Positions 31,352 through 33,497 of a stretch of 33,497 nucleotides of DNA are shown here, piece by piece. Position numbers and translations under genes: made by a program. The notes beneath the pieces were generated by a model. It did no database searches and had not been told where the DNA came from. It was given only the letters and a program-made list of their open reading frames with translations. Each line of letters opens with the position of its first letter. The stretch's first letter is position 1. This DNA is from Hyphomicrobiales bacterium (GTDB lineage Bacteria > Pseudomonadota > Alphaproteobacteria > Rhizobiales > Rhizobiaceae): NCBI GenBank assembly GCA_900466875.1, contig UBNQ01000047.1:1-33497 (forward strand), given 5' to 3'.

Positions 31352-32758
31352 TCAGCGGATCAGGCCCATCTCGGTCGGCAACCACAGCGTGACGGCCGGG
31401 ACGAAGGTGATGATGATCAGCGCCACGAACAGCGGCACCAGCCAGGGCAGGATCGCCATCGTCGTGCGTTCGACCGAAAGTTTGGCCACACGCGACAGGA
31501 CGAAGAGCACCATGCCGAGCGGGGGATGCAGGAGACCGATCATCAGGTTCAGCGTCATGATCAGGCCGAAATGCACCGGGTCGATGTCGAACTGCAGCAC
31601 CAGCGGCAGCAGGATCGGCACGAGGATGGTGATCGCCGCAATCGTATCGAGGAAGCAGCCGACGAACAGCATCAGCAGGTTGACCAGGATCAGGAACACC
31701 CATTTGCTGTCGGTGAGCCCGGTAATGGCCGTCGAGAGCAGCTGTGCGGTCTGGCTGACGGTGAGTAACCAGGCGAAGACCGAGGCTGCGGCAACGATGA
31801 ACAGAACCGAGGCTGTCGTCTCGACCGTATCCATGGTCGCCTTGGCGAGGCTCTTGAACGTCATCGTGCGGTAACGCACGAGGCCGAGGAACAGCGACCA
31901 GAGGACGGCGGCAACAGCTGCTTCCGTCGGCGTGAACCAGCCCATCGTCATGCCGCCGATGAGGATGACCGGGGTCATCAGCGCCATGACGGCCGAGAAG
32001 TCGAAATACCAGTCGGCGGCGATCAGGACGATGAGCGCGATACCGACCGCAAAGTTCAGCGACAGGCCCATCAGGGTCAAAAGATAGATGCCGAGCGGCA
32101 CCATCATCACGACGACGACTTCAAGCGAGGCGCCGAATAGGTTGCGGATGTTGAACGGCGTGTCCGAACCCCAGCGCTTGATGAAGGCGAAGATGGCGAC
32201 CGTAATCATCATCAGCACCGTCATCACGACGCCGGGAACGATGCCGGCCATAAACAGTGCGCCGATCGAGACGTTCGCCATCATGCCGTAGATGACGAAG
32301 GGCAGTGATGGCGGGAAGATCGGGCCGAGTGTTGCCGATGCGGCGGTGACGCCGACTGCGGCTTCGACCGGATAACCATGGTCCTTCATAGCCTTGATTT
32401 CGATCGTGCCGATACCGGCAGCGTCAGCAAGCGCCGTGCCGGACATGCCGGAAAATACCACCGAACCGATGATATTGACCTGTGCAAGGCCACCCTTCAT
32501 CCAGCCGACAAGCGCGACGGCGAAGGAATAGATGCGGCCGGTGACGCCCGCGACATTCATCAGGTTGCCGGCGAGGATGAAGAAGGGAACGGCGAGCAGG
32601 GGAAAGCTCTCCACGCCGGCAATCATGCGCTGCGCGGCGATGATGTCCGGCGCGACATCGTAAAAGATGATGTAGGACACCGAGGACACGGCCATCGAGA
32701 TGGCAACCGGCACGCCGAGCAGCATCAGCGCGAGAAAAGATCCAATGAGAAGCAGCAT
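31352..32758 (-). CDS. dctM: TRAP transporter large membrane subunit (DctM type)
   Basis: A 468-residue very hydrophobic protein of the TRAP-T DctM family with about a dozen membrane segments. Family motifs include PFFILAGNLMNVAGVTGRI, GSVVFSGMSGTALADAAGIG, the PPSLPFVIYG loop, and FTPTEAAVAAV in the second half, with GCFLDTIAAITILVPILLPL near the C-terminus. It is the sodium-driven translocation subunit. The gene starts three bases after the dctQ stop, so the two are coupled. The downstream genes suggest a hexonate or hexuronate as cargo. Confidence 0.95.
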   Translation of the reverse strand: MLLLIGSFLALMLLGVPVAISMAVSSVSYIIFYDVAPDIIAAQRMIAGVESFPLLAVPFFILAGNLMNVAGVTGRIYSFAVALVGWMKGGLAQVNIIGSVVFSGMSGTALADAAGIGTIEIKAMKDHGYPVEAAVGVTAASATLGPIFPPSLPFVIYGMMANVSIGALFMAGIVPGVVMTVLMMITVAIFAFIKRWGSDTPFNIRNLFGASLEVVVVMMVPLGIYLLTLMGLSLNFAVGIALIVLIAADWYFDFSAVMALMTPVILIGGMTMGWFTPTEAAVAAVLWSLFLGLVRYRTMTFKSLAKATMDTVETTASVLFIVAAASVFAWLLTVSQTAQLLSTAITGLTDSKWVFLILVNLLMLFVGCFLDTIAAITILVPILLPLVLQFDIDPVHFGLIMTLNLMIGLLHPPLGMVLFVLSRVAKLSVERTTMAILPWLVPLFVALIIITFVPAVTLWLPTEMGLIR

Positions 32759-32761
32759 ATG

Positions 32762-33337
32762 TCAGCCCTCGCTCTGGAAGGCTTCGGGCCGCTCAAGCAC
32801 CGAATAACCACGGCGCATATTGGCAACGAAGACCTGAATGGAACGCAGCAGCATCAGAACGAATGCCACCAGAACGGAATAGAAGATGATGTCCCGGGGA
32901 AGGTCGATCGTGACCATTTCCTCGCCGGCGACGACTTCCATATAACGCCACATCAGCCAGGAGCCGTAGGCGAAGAAGCCGATGCGGATGATGTCGACAA
33001 TTGTCGCCATGACGCGCGTGATACGCGCGGGCAGATAGTGGTAGAGCACGTCCACCTGGATGTGGCGCGACATCCGCACGCACATGACGGAGCCCAGAAA
33101 GACCACGCCGATCAGGCAGTTGACGGCGATTTCCTCGGTCCAGGCATAGCTGTCGTTGAGGACGTAGCGGGTAAAGAATTGCAGGAAGACGCAACCCGTC
33201 ATCAGCCAGAAGAGGCCGAGCGTGATCCAGTCTTCAAAGGCATAGACCTTGAGATTGACGTCGACCGGGGCCTCGTCAAAGGTATGCGCTATCTCCTCAG
33301 GAGTGACCTGAGTGTGAATTTCCGTATGGGTGGACAT
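32762..33337 (-). CDS. dctQ: TRAP transporter small membrane subunit (DctQ type)
   Basis: A 191-residue protein with four predicted membrane segments (about residues 34-55, 70-90, 105-130 and 145-165), the DctQ fold. Family features include FFTRYVLNDSYAWTEEIAVNCLIGVVFLGSV, where the TRY and W-EE stretch is typical. I choose the ATG at 33337, which has GGGA eight bases upstream; a longer reading from 33412 runs into a repeat. The extended, acidic N-terminal tail of about 35 residues is longer than usual. The matching solute-binding protein gene (dctP) is not in the window and probably lies just beyond the right edge. Confidence 0.92.
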   Translation of the reverse strand: MSTHTEIHTQVTPEEIAHTFDEAPVDVNLKVYAFEDWITLGLFWLMTGCVFLQFFTRYVLNDSYAWTEEIAVNCLIGVVFLGSVMCVRMSRHIQVDVLYHYLPARITRVMATIVDIIRIGFFAYGSWLMWRYMEVVAGEEMVTIDLPRDIIFYSVLVAFVLMLLRSIQVFVANMRRGYSVLERPEAFQSEG

Positions 33338-33379
33338 AAATAGCATCCCATTTGCTGATGAGCGATCGCGGATGATGAA

Positions 33380-33497
33380 GCCCCCCTCTGGCCTGCCGGC
33401 CATCTCCCCCAATAAGGGGGGGAGAAAACCCGCGGCACCCGCCTTGCCTCAATGACGTTCGGCGGATCGGCCAGGGTAAGCCCTCCCCCTTGTGGGG
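33380..33497. repeat. palindromic intergenic repeat, cut by the window edge
   Basis: The stretch contains TGGC-CTGCCG-GCCA, then CTCCCCC (33414-33420) paired with GGGGGAG (33427-33433), an unpaired GC-rich middle and a second CTCCCCCTTGTGGGG half at 33483-33497 that is cut at the edge. Such CCCCC/GGGGG mosaics are a common rhizobial intergenic repeat type in my experience. It lies immediately upstream of dctQ. Confidence 0.6.

Overview
The window looks like a piece of a Rhizobiaceae (Rhizobium/Agrobacterium-type alphaproteobacterial) genome. The evidence is a thiamine operon in the order thiC-thiO-thiS-thiG-thiE behind a TPP riboswitch (the rhizobial thiCOGE layout), several palindromic intergenic repeats of rhizobial type, GC-rich codon use and many ATGA/TGATG start-stop overlaps. 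Chromosome versus large plasmid cannot be decided from the sequence. There are no rRNA, tRNA, CRISPR, phage or transposase genes.

Left edge (1-800): the 5' part of ribB on the minus strand with an FMN riboswitch in its leader. Region A (800-10610) is a divergent sugar locus. On the minus strand lie a periplasmic binding protein, a DUF2291-type lipoprotein, an ABC ATPase, a permease and a DeoR-type regulator. On the plus strand lie a TIM-barrel sugar isomerase, a two-subunit transketolase and an FGGY kinase. The gene content fits the D-apiose pathway (apiose to apulose to apulose-4-phosphate to DHAP plus xylulose-5-phosphate). Matching operator-like repeats lie on both sides of the divergent promoter region, and a related palindrome precedes the regulator gene.

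Region B (10610-15330): a TPP riboswitch followed by thiCOSGE, with a hairpin that covers the thiC Shine-Dalgarno sequence. A 320-bp gap follows with a RIME-like palindromic repeat, then a glycerophosphodiester phosphodiesterase-family gene that appears to start at GTG.

Region C (16546-26277): an FCD-type GntR regulator divergent from a ten-cistron plus-strand run. It encodes a second ribose-type ABC importer (ATPase, permease, binding protein), an aldo/keto reductase, an amidohydrolase lactonase, a RhaM-type mutarotase, an SDR, an FAH-family hydrolase and an L-fuconate dehydratase-like enolase. Together these cover every step of the non-phosphorylative L-fucose route to pyruvate plus lactate.

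Region D (26587 to the right edge, minus strand): TRAP small and large membrane subunits, an L-idonate 5-dehydrogenase-like MDR, mannonate dehydratase (uxuA), fructuronate reductase (uxuB) and a second zinc MDR. This fits import of a hexonate or hexuronate and its conversion through fructuronate and mannonate to 2-keto-3-deoxygluconate. The TRAP solute-binding protein gene is not in the window. Regions C and D converge on a 309-bp gap with a terminator-like hairpin and a nested palindromic repeat.

Taken together, the window is a cluster of plant cell-wall sugar catabolism (apiose, fucose, uronate/aldonate), with vitamin B1 and B2 genes between and beside it. Nothing here is clearly a wholly new system. 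The best leads are the DeoR operator architecture, the DUF2291 lipoprotein, the two dehydrogenases feeding the uxuAB branch, and the covarying nested repeat.
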